A DNA stretch of 64,000 nt from Pontibacter mangrovi (GTDB taxonomy: Bacteria > Bacteroidota > Bacteroidia > Cytophagales > Hymenobacteraceae), in assembly GCF_006385705.1 (NCBI RefSeq), contig NZ_VFRQ01000001.1, positions 620,001 to 684,000 on the forward strand. Direction: 5' to 3'. The notes under the pieces were generated by a model that worked only from the letters and a program-made list of their open reading frames with translations, had not been told where the DNA came from and made no database searches. This document shows, in pieces, positions 15,794 through 25,365 of the stretch. The translations under genes and the position numbers were made by a program. Position 1 is the first letter of the stretch. Each line of letters begins with the position of its first letter.

Positions 15794-17917
15794 TTAATTG
15801 GGCTGCTGCAGCACCACCACTGAGCGCGCCGCCACCTCCAGCGTTTTGCCGGATGCCAGTTCCTCTCCTTTCTCATCCATCGTGCCGGAGGCCGTGTCTA
15901 TGACCTTGCGCCACGTGCTGCCATACTTCTTGGGCGGCAGTTTATAGGTTAAAGGCTCGTAGTGCGCGTTAAAGATCACATAGAAACTGTCGTCCACTAT
16001 CTGCTCTCCCTTTGGCCCTTTGGCGTGCAGCCCTTTTCCGTTCATGTATACCCCCAAAGATTTGGCAAAGTCGTGGCTCCAGTTTTCCTCGTCCATTTCC
16101 CGCCCTTCCGGCAGAAACCAGGCAATATCCTTGAGCTTGTCTCCTTTTATGGGCTGCCCCTTAAACCAGCCGCGGCGGTTAAAGACAGGGTGCTTTTTAC
16201 AGAAATGGATAAGCCGCCTGGTAAACGTCAAAAGCTCTTTATCAGCCTCCTGCCAGTTTAGCCACGAGATTTCGTTATCCTGGCAGTAAGCGTTGTTGTT
16301 GCCCGACTGGGTGCGGCTCAGCTCGTCGCCGGCCACCAGCATGGGCACGCCCTGCGACAGGAATAGCGTGGTCAGAAAGTTTCGTTTCTGCTTTGCCCGC
16401 AGCGCCTGCACTTCCGGGTCGTCTGTGGGGCCCTCCTCGCCGCAGTTCCAGGAGCGGTTGTGGCTCTCGCCGTCGTTGTTGTCCTCGCCGTTGGCGGCAT
16501 TGTGCTTTTCGTTGTAAGCCACCAGGTCATGCAGCGTAAAGCCGTCGTGTGCGGTGATGAAATTTATACTGGCGGTGGGCTTGCGGTTATCGTCGCGGTA
16601 TAAGTCGGAGCTGCCCGTGAAGCGCTCGGCGAACTCTGCCAGCATACTGTCGGCACCGCGCCAGTAGTCCCGGATGCAGTCGCGGTACTTGCCGTTCCAC
16701 TCGGCCCAGCCCGGCGGGAACTCCCCTACCTGGTAGCCTCCCTCGCCAATGTCCCACGGTTCTGCAATCAGCTTTACCTGCGAGATCACCGGGTCCTGGT
16801 GTATGATGTCGAAGAAGGCGCTCAGGCGGTCCACCTCGTGCAACTCGCGGGCCAGTGTAGAGGCCAGGTCAAAGCGGAAGCCGTCCACGTGCATCTCCAG
16901 GATCCAGTAGCGCAGGCTGTCCATGATCAGGCGCAGCACGTTGGGCAGGTTCGCGTTCAGCGTGTTGCCCGTGCCGGTATAGTCCATGTAGTAGCGCTTT
17001 TCGTCTGTCAGGCGGTAGTACGCTGCGTTGTCGATGCCGCGGAACGACAGCGTTGGCCCCATCTGGTTGCCTTCGGCGGTATGATTGTATACCACATCCA
17101 GTATCACCTCGATACCGGCCTTGTGCAGCGCCTTTACCATTTCCTTAAACTCCACCACCTGCTCGCCGTGGGTGCCGCTGCTGGAGTAGCGCACATCCGG
17201 CGCAAAGTAACCGATGGTATTGTAGCCCCAGTAGTTTGTCAGGCCCTTTTCTACCAAATGGCGGTCGCTGATGAAGTGGTGCACCGGCATCAGTTCCACA
17301 GCCGTTACGCCCAGCTCTTTCAGGTACTTGATTGTAACGGGGTGTGCCAGCGCAGCATAGGTGCCACGTATGTCCTCAGGAATGTCGGGGTGCAGCTTGG
17401 TAAAGCCCTTGACATGCGTTTCGTAGATGATGGTGCGGTGGTACGGAATCTTGGGAGCCTTATCTCCTTCCCAGTTAAAGGAAGAGTCAACCACCACGCA
17501 CTTAGGGATGTAGCGGGCACTGTCTGACTTACCAAAGCTCAGGTCTTCCTCCTCGTCGCCCATTTTATAGCCAAAAAGTGAGTCATGCCACTCTATTGTG
17601 CGGGTAATAGCCTTTGCATAAGGGTCCAGCAACAGTTTGTGCGGGTTAAACCGATGTCCGTTGCAGGGCTCGTAAGGCCCGTGCACGCGGTAGCCGTACA
17701 GCTGCCCCGGCTTTACATCCGGCAGGTAAGCATGCCAGATCTGGTGTGTCCGCTCCGTCATCTTGATGGTGGCATACTCTTTTTCATCGTCTGATGCGTT
17801 AAAGAGGCAAAGCTCCACACTTGTGGCATTATTTGAAAAGAGCGCAAAATTTACGCCTTTTCCGTCCCAGGTAGCCCCAAGCGGATACGGGCTCCCGGGA
17901 TAGCTTACTATGTTCAT
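15794..17917 (-). CDS. glgX: Glycogen debranching enzyme GlgX (GH13)
   Basis: 707 residues. N-terminal CBM48-type domain (YPLGATWDGKGVNFALFSNNA) followed by a GH13 barrel: DVVYNHTAEGNQMGPT, GFRFDLASTLARE (nucleophile Asp), AEPWDIGEGGYQVG (acid/base Glu) and FITAHDGFTLHDLV. It hydrolyses alpha-1,6 branches of (limit-digested) glycogen or maltodextrin in the cytoplasm. Length and order match GlgX/TreX enzymes. It stands alone here without other glycogen genes. The gene contains no AAGTAT word over its 2.1 kb, unlike most neighbours. Confidence 0.95.
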   Translation of the reverse strand: MNIVSYPGSPYPLGATWDGKGVNFALFSNNATSVELCLFNASDDEKEYATIKMTERTHQIWHAYLPDVKPGQLYGYRVHGPYEPCNGHRFNPHKLLLDPYAKAITRTIEWHDSLFGYKMGDEEEDLSFGKSDSARYIPKCVVVDSSFNWEGDKAPKIPYHRTIIYETHVKGFTKLHPDIPEDIRGTYAALAHPVTIKYLKELGVTAVELMPVHHFISDRHLVEKGLTNYWGYNTIGYFAPDVRYSSSGTHGEQVVEFKEMVKALHKAGIEVILDVVYNHTAEGNQMGPTLSFRGIDNAAYYRLTDEKRYYMDYTGTGNTLNANLPNVLRLIMDSLRYWILEMHVDGFRFDLASTLARELHEVDRLSAFFDIIHQDPVISQVKLIAEPWDIGEGGYQVGEFPPGWAEWNGKYRDCIRDYWRGADSMLAEFAERFTGSSDLYRDDNRKPTASINFITAHDGFTLHDLVAYNEKHNAANGEDNNDGESHNRSWNCGEEGPTDDPEVQALRAKQKRNFLTTLFLSQGVPMLVAGDELSRTQSGNNNAYCQDNEISWLNWQEADKELLTFTRRLIHFCKKHPVFNRRGWFKGQPIKGDKLKDIAWFLPEGREMDEENWSHDFAKSLGVYMNGKGLHAKGPKGEQIVDDSFYVIFNAHYEPLTYKLPPKKYGSTWRKVIDTASGTMDEKGEELASGKTLEVAARSVVVLQQPN

Positions 17918-18164
17918 TGTTTCTGACCGTTAAAGTATGGTGATGTGGCAGGCGCTGCACAGGATCATCCGGTGTGTTTATAAGTTTATCTGGCTGCCCC
18001 TGCGTTTAGTTCAACGGTTATACTTCAACTACAGGAATTAGTTTTTGCAGAATGTCAAGACGGGCAACTGTGCTTTAGCAAAGTGCGGCGAGGATATCTA
18101 TTAAACATTATCATACTCACAGTCTGTTTGGCAGGAATCCACCATACTTAACATAACAACGCAA

Positions 18165-18929
18165 CTACACCCTTGCCACATCCAACTCGCGGATCTCAGC
18201 TTTGTAGGCAGGCGGAAGTATGATTTCTTTCAGGAGCCAGTCTGCTCTCAGGAAACGGCTGATCTTATAGGCCATCAGTACCGGCAGCAGCACCGGAACG
18301 CTGCCAAACTGCAACAGCTTCCGTACCCTGGCAGGCACTACCAGCACCTGCGCCTGCAGCAACAGCCAATACCGGATTCCGCCTAAATGCTTTTTGTATT
18401 GCTGGTACAGATCAGCGGTATACTTGCTTACCTGTAGGTTCTGCTGCAAATGCGCGGCACGTGCCTGCTGCCACTCCGGCAGCGTCTGCGGCAGCCCCTG
18501 GATGCCCATGCGCGTTCCCACGCGGGTAAACACCTCAAACACCTCGGTTTTCTCCTCCTGCGTCAGTTTCCGCTCCAGCAGCTCAAAGGCACGGATAGAG
18601 TAATCGATCAGCATGAAAAGCACGTCGCGGTAGGCCCAGTCGGGAATGGAGAAGCCGCGCTTGGCCTCTACAGCCGCATGAATGGCAGCCATACTATCGA
18701 TGGCCCGGTAAGCAGCCGCCTCTTCTGAAAACACGATCCTGCGGGCATAGCCCACCGTAGAGAAAAGCCTGCCCAGCGGGTCGGCCGGCAGGCGGCCGGT
18801 AAAGTATAGCCAATCAACAGCTTTATTGAGGGCAAATTCTGCGGAGGCGCCGGCAAAGATGAACAGAATCGTATCGCTTTTGCCCCAGATCTGGCGCACT
18901 ACTGAGTGTTGCTGCACAAAGTATTTCAT
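18165..18929 (-). CDS. Oxygenase MpaB family protein (DUF2236)
   Basis: 254 residues. IWGKSDTILFIFAGASAEFALNKAVDWLYFTGRLPADPLGRLFSTVGY fits the start of the DUF2236/MpaB-type family, related to latex-clearing oxygenases that bind b-type heme. The heme-region His candidates are less clear: I see AAIHAAVEAKRG (about 85) and later helices. Catalytic activity cannot be stated, and many bacterial members are uncharacterised. It is a single gene 57 bp upstream (in transcription order) of the antiporter stop-side region, and the two are probably independent. Confidence 0.7.
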   Translation of the reverse strand: MKYFVQQHSVVRQIWGKSDTILFIFAGASAEFALNKAVDWLYFTGRLPADPLGRLFSTVGYARRIVFSEEAAAYRAIDSMAAIHAAVEAKRGFSIPDWAYRDVLFMLIDYSIRAFELLERKLTQEEKTEVFEVFTRVGTRMGIQGLPQTLPEWQQARAAHLQQNLQVSKYTADLYQQYKKHLGGIRYWLLLQAQVLVVPARVRKLLQFGSVPVLLPVLMAYKISRFLRADWLLKEIILPPAYKAEIRELDVARV

Positions 18930-18986
18930 AGTCTTCTAACAAGCCCAAAGTATAAATCGTGCAGCCTGCCGGGGCAAAAAGTATGG

Positions 18987-20444
18987 CTATAGCAGTATTT
19001 CCTTCACCCGGTTCAGCTCCTGCTCGTTATCCACCATCACCATGAGCTTGTCGTAGGGCTCCAGCACCGTTTGGCCGCTTGGCGTTACAAACCTGCCTCC
19101 CCGGTCTATGAGCACAATAAGCGAGGTTTTAGGCAACTGCAGCTGCACCAGCGATTTCCCCACGCTAAGGCTGTTGGGCCCCAGTTGCAGCTCCACCAGC
19201 TCGTTTTTGGTGTTGTAGCCCAGCTCCTCCCCCAGTTGCAGCCGCTTGGTGGCGTCCTCCACCCTGCTCAGCCGCAGCCAGTCGGCCACCAGTTTCAGCG
19301 TGGTGCCCTGCAGCATCACCGAGGTAAGCACAATAAAAAACACGATGTTGAAAATCATATCAGACCGGTCCAGGCCGGCCAGCATGGGGTAGGTGGCAAA
19401 CACAATAGGCACGGCGCCCCTCAAGCCCACCCACGACACATACACCTTATCGCGCCAGGAGGAGCGAAAAAAAGCCATGCTGATGAACACACTGACCGGG
19501 CGCGCCACAAAGATGAGAAACAGCGACACCAGCAGCCCCACGCCCAGCACCGGCAGCACATGCGACGGAAACACCAGCAGGCCCAGCGTCAGGAACATCA
19601 GGATTTGCATGAGCCAGGCTATGCCGTCGTAAAAGCGGGTAAGGCTGCGCTTATGGATGAAGTTGCGGTTGCCAAGTATCACGCTGGCCGTGTACACGGC
19701 CAGAAAGCCGTTGCCATGCAAGAGGTTGGTGAACGAGAAGGTGAACAGCACCATCGCCAGCGTCAGGGCCGGGTACAGCCCCTCCTGCTGCAGCTTAATG
19801 CGGTTGATGACCCAGGCCATTGCATACCCCATGATGACTCCCAGCGCCCCGCCCACGCTCATCTGCAGGAAAAACATCGGCACCAGCTCCCACAGACTGG
19901 CATCGGGGTTGGTAACCAGAAAGGTGAAGCTCACCGTGAGGAAATACGCCATCGGGTCGTTACTGCCCGACTCCAGCTCCAGCGTGGGCCGCAGGTTGTG
20001 CTTTAGCCCGATGTTGCGGGAGCGAAGGATGGAAAACACGGCCGCGGCGTCTGTAGAGGACACAATGGCCCCCAGCAGCAGCCCCTCCAGCAGGGTAAAA
20101 TCCAGGATGTAGGAGGCGAAGAGGCCCACTAGCATGGCCGTGATTAAAACGCCCAGGGTGGAGAGGGTGATGCCGCGCCACAGCACCGGTTTAGTACTTT
20201 GCCAGCGCGTGTCCAGGCCACCGGAAAAAAGTATAAGCGTCAGGGCCAGCGTTCCCAGGGATTGGGCGGTTTGGGCATCATCAAAATAGATGCCGCCAAT
20301 GCCCTCTGAGCCAGCCAGTATGCCCACGCCCAAAAACAGGACCAGTGCCGGAATTCCGAGCCGGCCGAGGCTTTTGCTAACCAGAATGCTCAGGAACAGC
20401 AAAATGGAAACACCAAACAGGATGTCTTCTACAGTAAAACTCAT
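18987..20444 (-). CDS. CPA1 potassium/proton antiporter with TrkA-C domain (CvrA/NhaP2 type)
   Basis: 485 residues. About twelve hydrophobic helices in residues 1-385, including LILFSGGLDTRW, SSTDAAAVFSIL (the ion-binding Asp region) and VGLRGAVPIVFATYP. A soluble RCK_C/TrkA_C-like regulatory domain (about 400-485, ELQLGPNSLSVGKSLVQLQL) completes it. This architecture is that of the inner-membrane K+(Na+)/H+ antiporters CvrA/NhaP2 involved in pH and osmotic balance. A 60-residue membrane peptide gene lies 42 bp upstream on the same strand and could be co-transcribed. Confidence 0.9.
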   Translation of the reverse strand: MSFTVEDILFGVSILLFLSILVSKSLGRLGIPALVLFLGVGILAGSEGIGGIYFDDAQTAQSLGTLALTLILFSGGLDTRWQSTKPVLWRGITLSTLGVLITAMLVGLFASYILDFTLLEGLLLGAIVSSTDAAAVFSILRSRNIGLKHNLRPTLELESGSNDPMAYFLTVSFTFLVTNPDASLWELVPMFFLQMSVGGALGVIMGYAMAWVINRIKLQQEGLYPALTLAMVLFTFSFTNLLHGNGFLAVYTASVILGNRNFIHKRSLTRFYDGIAWLMQILMFLTLGLLVFPSHVLPVLGVGLLVSLFLIFVARPVSVFISMAFFRSSWRDKVYVSWVGLRGAVPIVFATYPMLAGLDRSDMIFNIVFFIVLTSVMLQGTTLKLVADWLRLSRVEDATKRLQLGEELGYNTKNELVELQLGPNSLSVGKSLVQLQLPKTSLIVLIDRGGRFVTPSGQTVLEPYDKLMVMVDNEQELNRVKEILL

Positions 20445-20486
20445 ATAGTCATTTTCGCAATTTTGGGCCCGGAGGCGCCACAGGCC

Positions 20487-20669
20487 CTACAGGTTTTCGG
20501 TAACAGCAAACACAATAAACGAGATAACCAGTACCGCTAAGTAAATACGTAAAACATTGAAGCGGTTACGCCGGCCATAGTACCAGCACAGGCCGTGCCT
20601 GGGAGACACGAGCCCGATGAGGATTCCGAAAATAGAAAGCACAGAGAAAAGCACAGCAACATCTGCCAT
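20487..20669 (-). CDS. Small two-helix membrane protein, function unknown
   Basis: 60 residues with two predicted membrane helices (AVLFSVLSIFGILIGLVSP and YLAVLVISFIVFAVT) separated by a short basic turn (YYGRRNRFN). The pattern resembles small Bacteroidetes membrane proteins with an LIGL-SP motif, but no function is known. The gene is co-directional with and 42 bp upstream of the K+/H+ antiporter gene, so a shared transcript or auxiliary role is possible. The composition is clearly protein-like, and no overlapping ORF of better quality exists. Confidence 0.6.
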   Translation of the reverse strand: MADVAVLFSVLSIFGILIGLVSPRHGLCWYYGRRNRFNVLRIYLAVLVISFIVFAVTENL

Positions 20670-20796
20670 AGGTATAAAATCTCATGACAGCACCAGCAGA
20701 AAGCCAGCGCCGTTCCATTAAAAACAGGTTTAGTTAATAGGGAAGGAAATGCTTCGCCGGAATGAGGCATGCCGGTAGAGAAGCCTGAGATTAAAC

Positions 20797-21198
20797 CTAG
20801 GGAGCGTTGGGGAGCACCGAGACGGGCAGGCATTGCTGCAGGAGCTGCCATCCCGAGACCGGAGAAGTATAAGTGGGAGCTGCCAGGGAAGTAACGTAGG
20901 AGAAGAGCGGCAGCAACAGCAGCGGCGCGGCTTGCAGCACCTGTTTCAGCTCCAGTGCCGGGGCTGTTTGGGCCTCGGTGAATGCCTGCACGTTCTGGGG
21001 CTTTAGCCGATGCCCGGCCTGCTGCTCCTGCTTGGAAGCGACGTGCTGCAAACGCATCACGGCCTCGTTCACAGAGCCCTGCACCAGGTAGTTATACACC
21101 ATCACCTCATGCCCTGGCAGGGTAAGCGACCACAGCAGCATTACCCACATCAGCGGGAACCTGAGCCAGTGGCGCCGTATATTTCTGGTGTGCAGCAT
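20797..21198 (-). CDS. Hypothetical protein with N-terminal membrane helix
   Basis: 133 residues. A basic N-terminus (TRNIRRHWLR) and a hydrophobic helix (FPLMWVMLLWSLTLPG, about 14-30), then VMVYNYLVQGSVNEAVMRLQHVASKQEQQAG, a Gln-rich stretch, another hydrophobic segment (LKQVLQAAPLLLLPLFSYV) and a Pro-rich tail. I do not recognise a family. It is probably an envelope protein. It is divergent from the PBP1A gene, with about 170 bp between them that hold a good PBP1A promoter. A moderate risk remains that this ORF is not translated. Confidence 0.5.
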   Translation of the reverse strand: MLHTRNIRRHWLRFPLMWVMLLWSLTLPGHEVMVYNYLVQGSVNEAVMRLQHVASKQEQQAGHRLKPQNVQAFTEAQTAPALELKQVLQAAPLLLLPLFSYVTSLAAPTYTSPVSGWQLLQQCLPVSVLPNAP

Positions 21199-21285
21199 AC
21201 GTGCAAAGGTATGAAATTTATACTTGCCCTCATTGCCTTTCCAGAACCTGCCTTTCTGGCGCAGTCTTTGTGATTATTGCTGGCT

Positions 21286-21315
21286 GTTGTACCAAAAACT
21301 GTAGTTTTACGTTTG
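21286..21315 (+). promoter_or_regulatory. Bacteroidetes-type promoter for the PBP1A gene
   Basis: TTG at 21286-21288 and TACGTTTG at 21308-21315 are separated by 19 bp, matching the TTTG-N19-TAnnTTTG layout (-33 partly degenerate: GTTG). The predicted start of transcription is near 21322, about 45 bp before the ATG at 21368. Confidence 0.6.
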
Positions 21316-21367
21316 CTTGCAGCATGGCCGCACGCATTGCCGCAGAAAAAAAGCCCTTTAGCATACG

Positions 21368-23839
21368 ATGAGAGCGACGCTCAAAAAGATCATAAAATTT
21401 TTAGTCACAAAGATAATGGCGCCGTTCGTGCGCCTGGTACACGGGGAGCTGTCGCCCTTCTGGAGAAGCCTGAAACCTAAGTTTACCCTTGGCTACTGGC
21501 GACAGAAGTGGGCCGAGTGGCGCGAAAGCAGCCGCCGCTCCGACTTCCGATTCCTGTACCGCATTTTCTTGAAACTCTCGCTGCTGGGCCTCTTGTTTCT
21601 GGTGCTGTTCTACTTTGCCGTGTATGCCGGCTTCCTGGGGGGCATGCCCTCCACGAAGGAACTGCGGTCGGTGCACAACAACACCGCTTCGGAAGTATAC
21701 GCTGCCGATGGGGAGCTGCTGGGCCGCTATTATATTCAGGACCGCACCAACGTAAAGTATGAAAATATCTCACCTACCGCCATCAAGGCGCTTGTCGCCA
21801 CCGAAGATGCCCGCTTTTACGAGCACAGCGGCGTAGACGCCCGCAGTCTGGCCCGGGTGTTTATCAAAACGCTCCTGCTGCAGCACGAGAGCTCGGGCGG
21901 CGGCAGCACGCTAAGCCAGCAGCTGGCCAAGAACCTCTACCCGCGCAAGAACTATATGTTTTGGGATATGCCCGTCAACAAGCTGCGCGAGATGATCATT
22001 GCCCGCAAGCTCGAAACCATCTACTCGAAAGAGGAAATACTGGAGCTTTACCTGAACACTGTGCCCATGGGAGGCAACCTGTATGGCATTGAGCGTGCCT
22101 CCCAGCGCTTTTTCAGCTCCTCGGCAGCTGAGCTGAAGCCGGAAGAGGCGGCCGTGCTGATCGGCATGCTAAAGGCTACCACCACGTATAACCCGCGCCT
22201 GAACCCGGAGCGCTCCAGAAACCGCCGAAACGTGGTGCTGGCGCAGATGGCCAAGTATAACTTCATCAGCCCCGGTAAAGCCGACTCGCTGCAGCAGTTG
22301 CCCCTCAAGCTAAAGTATAACTATACCACCCACAACGATGGCATTGCCCCCTATTTCCGGGAGCAGCTGCGGCAGGAACTGGTGGCGTGGGCAGCGGGCC
22401 AGCGCAAAAAGAACGGGGAGCCTTACAACCTCTACACCGATGGCCTGAAAATCTATACCACCATTGATGCCGGCATGCAGCGCCACGCAGAGGCGGCGGT
22501 GCGCAAGCACATGGCGCAGCTGCAGCGGCAGTTCGACGCGCACTGGCGCGGCCGCTCGCCCTGGGGCCGCAACACCGACGTGCTGCTGGATGCCATCAAG
22601 CGCTCCCGCCGCTATAAAAAGCTGAAGGAAGCCGGGAAGTCGGAGGCAGAGATTGTGGAGATTTTCCGGCAGCCGGTGCCGATGCAGGTATTTGCCTGGG
22701 GCGGTAACCAGAAAAAAGAAATGAGCCCCATGGACTCTGTGGCGTATTACGCGCGCTTCCTGAACACGGGCCTCCTCTCCATAGAGCCGCACTCCGGCTT
22801 CGTGCGGGCCTGGGTGGGCGGCATCAACCACCACGCCTTTAAGTATGACCATGTGAAGGCAAAGCGGCAGGTAGGCTCTACCTTTAAGCCCATTGTGTAC
22901 GCCACTGCCCTGGAAGAGGGCGCAAAGCCCTGCGACTACTTCCCGAACGAACGTAAAACCTACCCAGAGTATGACAACTGGTCGCCGCGCAACGCCACCG
23001 ACGAGTATGGCGGCGAGTACAGCATGCGCGGGGCACTGGCCCACTCGGTTAACACTATTTCAGCGCAGTTGATCATGCAGGCAGGGGTAAACCACACGAT
23101 CGCCATGGCCCACCGGCTGGGTATAAAGTCAGATTTGCCCGAAGTACCCTCGCTGGCCCTGGGCACTGCCGACCTGTCGCTGCAGGAGATGGTAACCGCC
23201 TATGCCACCTTTGCTAACCGCGGTTACAAGGTGGAGCCGGTGTACATCACCAAAATTGTGGACCGCGAGGGCCGCGTGCTGCAAGCGCATAAGGACGGTG
23301 AAAATGCCAGAAAGGTAGTATCAGAGGAAACGGCCGCCACGATGCTCTACCTGATGCAGGGCGTGGTGGAAGAAGGCAGTGCCGCCAAGCTGCGCTCGCA
23401 GTATAGCCTGAAGATGGATATAGCGGGTAAAACCGGCACGACGCAGGACAACGCTGACGGCTGGTTCATCGGTATAACGCCGCAGCTCGTCACCGGGGTT
23501 TGGGTGGGGGGCGAGAGCCCGCAGGTGCGTTTCAGGACCCTGGCGCTGGGCCAGGGCTCGCGTACCGCGCTGCCGATCTGGGGCGAGTACATCCGCCGCA
23601 TCGCCATCGACCCGGCTTACAAAGGCTATTACAACAGCCGCTTCACCCCGCTGCCGCCGCACCTGCAGGCCAGCCTGAACTGTGCCTCTTACCGCGCCGA
23701 GCCTCCCCGCGACAACCTGCTGGAGCGCCTGCTGGACAAAGTGGGCGAGAAAGCCGCCCAAACCTATGAACAGTGGAAAGAAAATATAAAGAAGCGCCGC
23801 AAGGAAAAGCGCGCGCAGCGAAGAAGGGACAGAAACTAA
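21368..23839 (+). CDS. Penicillin-binding protein 1A, bifunctional glycosyltransferase/transpeptidase
   Basis: 823 residues. A cytoplasmic N-terminus and one membrane anchor (about 70-92, LSLLGLLFLVLFYFAVYAGF). The GT51 domain has EDARFYEHSGVD (catalytic Glu about 145), GGGSTLSQQLAKNLYPR and LELYLNTVPMGGNLYGIE. The transpeptidase domain has SxxK in GSTFKPIVYAT (Ser about 504), SVN (SVNTISAQL) and KTGTTQDNADGW (about 687). The C-terminal tail is highly basic (KKRRKEKRAQRRR). It polymerises and cross-links peptidoglycan on the periplasmic face. The stop lies only 9 bp from the convergent thioesterase gene, so the two transcripts may overlap. Confidence 0.95.
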   Translation: MRATLKKIIKFLVTKIMAPFVRLVHGELSPFWRSLKPKFTLGYWRQKWAEWRESSRRSDFRFLYRIFLKLSLLGLLFLVLFYFAVYAGFLGGMPSTKELRSVHNNTASEVYAADGELLGRYYIQDRTNVKYENISPTAIKALVATEDARFYEHSGVDARSLARVFIKTLLLQHESSGGGSTLSQQLAKNLYPRKNYMFWDMPVNKLREMIIARKLETIYSKEEILELYLNTVPMGGNLYGIERASQRFFSSSAAELKPEEAAVLIGMLKATTTYNPRLNPERSRNRRNVVLAQMAKYNFISPGKADSLQQLPLKLKYNYTTHNDGIAPYFREQLRQELVAWAAGQRKKNGEPYNLYTDGLKIYTTIDAGMQRHAEAAVRKHMAQLQRQFDAHWRGRSPWGRNTDVLLDAIKRSRRYKKLKEAGKSEAEIVEIFRQPVPMQVFAWGGNQKKEMSPMDSVAYYARFLNTGLLSIEPHSGFVRAWVGGINHHAFKYDHVKAKRQVGSTFKPIVYATALEEGAKPCDYFPNERKTYPEYDNWSPRNATDEYGGEYSMRGALAHSVNTISAQLIMQAGVNHTIAMAHRLGIKSDLPEVPSLALGTADLSLQEMVTAYATFANRGYKVEPVYITKIVDREGRVLQAHKDGENARKVVSEETAATMLYLMQGVVEEGSAAKLRSQYSLKMDIAGKTGTTQDNADGWFIGITPQLVTGVWVGGESPQVRFRTLALGQGSRTALPIWGEYIRRIAIDPAYKGYYNSRFTPLPPHLQASLNCASYRAEPPRDNLLERLLDKVGEKAAQTYEQWKENIKKRRKEKRAQRRRDRN

Positions 23840-23848
23840 CCCCTGCCC

Positions 23849-24280
23849 TTACGCTTCCTGGTAATCCGGGCTTTTGTTGAGGCGGAAGAACTGCTCCACC
23901 AACTCGTCGGGCAGGGCCGTTAGCTTGCGCTTCACCAGGTCGAGCCAGGCACCGTCTACGTTAATGACGGCGGCCTTCACGCCATCCTCCCGAAAAACCT
24001 CGTGCCGGATAGACCAGCGGGAGCCGTCCGGGCGGCTTTTGGTGAGCTCCACCGTCACTTTCAGATGCTCGTTTATACCTACTTCGCGCAGGTATACCAG
24101 TTCCTCCCGAAAAAGGATCGGCCCTATTTTCAGGTGCTTAAAGGCCTTCAGGTCCATGCCTAGCCTGTCGAGCACAACAATGCGGGCCTGAGCGGCAAAG
24201 TCGGCATAGGCAGAGTGGCGCATGTGCATGTTCGCATCCAGGTGCGACCACATCACTTTGCCTTCGTAAACGTTGTTCAT
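23849..24280 (-). CDS. Acyl-CoA thioesterase (4-hydroxybenzoyl-CoA thioesterase/hotdog family)
   Basis: 143 residues from the ATG at 24280. The open frame reaches a TTG at 24310, but the standard hotdog start (NNVYEGKVMWSHLDANMHMRHS) begins at the internal ATG. WSHLDANMHMRHSAYADF contains the catalytic Asp of the 4HBT motif (D..NH-like) and the HM..S/Y pattern. LFREELVYLREVGIN and GSRWSIRHEVFRED complete the fold. It is expected to hydrolyse acyl-CoA or acyl-ACP thioesters in the cytosol; the substrate is unknown. It is convergent with PBP1A with a 9-bp gap. Confidence 0.85.
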   Translation of the reverse strand: MNNVYEGKVMWSHLDANMHMRHSAYADFAAQARIVVLDRLGMDLKAFKHLKIGPILFREELVYLREVGINEHLKVTVELTKSRPDGSRWSIRHEVFREDGVKAAVINVDGAWLDLVKRKLTALPDELVEQFFRLNKSPDYQEA

Positions 24281-24463
24281 GGTGCTGTTTTTTTTGGCAA
24301 AGATAGGCAATTGGCTTCCTAAAAGAAACCCGTTTCATACTTTAGGTTTCCGCCTCCGAGCCGGGCTAATTTAAAATTACGCGTTAAATTACAGCCAGTG
24401 TTCCCGCATTCAGCATAAATTTTGTTGATTTGCAGTCGCAATAAATCACTACTTACCATATCC

Positions 24464-25231
24464 ATGAAAAAATTACTGAGCATCTTCTTTATTTGCTTTG
24501 CGCTGACAGGGCAGGCTTTCGCGTGGGGGCAAAACGGGCACCGCGCCGTGGGCCTGGTGGCCGAGCAGCACCTGAGCAAAAAAGCAAAAAAGAAAATCCT
24601 GAACCTGCTGGAAGAAAACACCCTGGCAGAGGCAGCCACGTGGATGGACGACATCAAGAGCGACCACGCCTACGACCACACCCACGACTGGCACTGGGTA
24701 ACGATACACGACGGTGAGACCTACGACCAGGCAGAGAAAAACCCGAAAGGCGACATCATCGGCAAGATTGAGGAGATTACCAAGGCCCTGAAAGCCGGCA
24801 ACCTGAACAAGGCGCAGGAGCAGGAGTACATCAAATACCTGATCCACCTGGTGGGTGACGTGCATCAGCCGCTGCACGTGGGCACCGGCGACGACCAGGG
24901 AGGCAACCAGGTAAAGGTGCAGTGGTTTTACCAGCCCTCTAACCTGCACCGCGTGTGGGACAGCGACATGATAGATGGCAAAGACCTTAGCTTTACGGAG
25001 ATCGTTCGTTTTCTGGGCGAGCCGAAGAAAGACCAGGTACAGCAGTGGCAGGCCACTAACGTACGCGACTGGGCAACCGAATCAATGAGCTACCGCCCGC
25101 AGGTATACAACCTGCCGGAAGACAAGAAGCTGAGCTACCGCTACTCGTATAAGAACTTTGACCTGGTGGAGCAGCGCCTGCTGCAGGCCGGCATCCGTCT
25201 GGCGGGTCTGCTGAACGAGATCTACGGTTAA
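24464..25231 (+). CDS. S1/P1 nuclease, secreted
   Basis: 255 residues from the ATG at 24464; the longer TTG-started frame (24422) adds 14 residues before a perfect signal peptide (KKLLSIFFICFALTGQAFA). Cleavage after AFA would expose Trp as the first mature residue, and that N-terminal Trp is a zinc ligand in S1/P1 enzymes. Further zinc ligands follow: HRAVG, WMDDI, HTHDWHWV, HLVGDVHQPLHVG and D/H in GGNQVKV...NLHRVWDSDMID. The enzyme degrades single-stranded nucleic acid and 3'-nucleotides outside the cytoplasm. A terminator follows. Confidence 0.93.
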   Translation: MKKLLSIFFICFALTGQAFAWGQNGHRAVGLVAEQHLSKKAKKKILNLLEENTLAEAATWMDDIKSDHAYDHTHDWHWVTIHDGETYDQAEKNPKGDIIGKIEEITKALKAGNLNKAQEQEYIKYLIHLVGDVHQPLHVGTGDDQGGNQVKVQWFYQPSNLHRVWDSDMIDGKDLSFTEIVRFLGEPKKDQVQQWQATNVRDWATESMSYRPQVYNLPEDKKLSYRYSYKNFDLVEQRLLQAGIRLAGLLNEIYG

Positions 25232-25255
25232 GCGCGGCCATTTGAGTTTATAAGA

Positions 25256-25300
25256 AACAGCCACAGCACTTGAATAAAGGATGCTGTGGCTGTTTTGCTT
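25256..25300 (+). terminator. Terminator after the S1/P1 nuclease gene
   Basis: A 13-bp stem (AACAGCCACAGCA at 25256-25268 with its complement at 25282-25294) followed by a T-rich tail (TTTTGCTTTT). It lies 25 bp after the stop. Confidence 0.75.
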
Positions 25301-25365
25301 TTCAGTCCGGCCTGTACTGTTGTAAAGCACAAGAAAATTAACCTTCCCTGAAAACTGTTTTTTGT

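Noticed and set aside
19071..20006. 311-aa plus-strand ORF across the antiporter gene
   Set aside because: Translation is Gln/His/Arg repeats typical of the complement of membrane-protein codons; the minus-strand antiporter is unmistakable.
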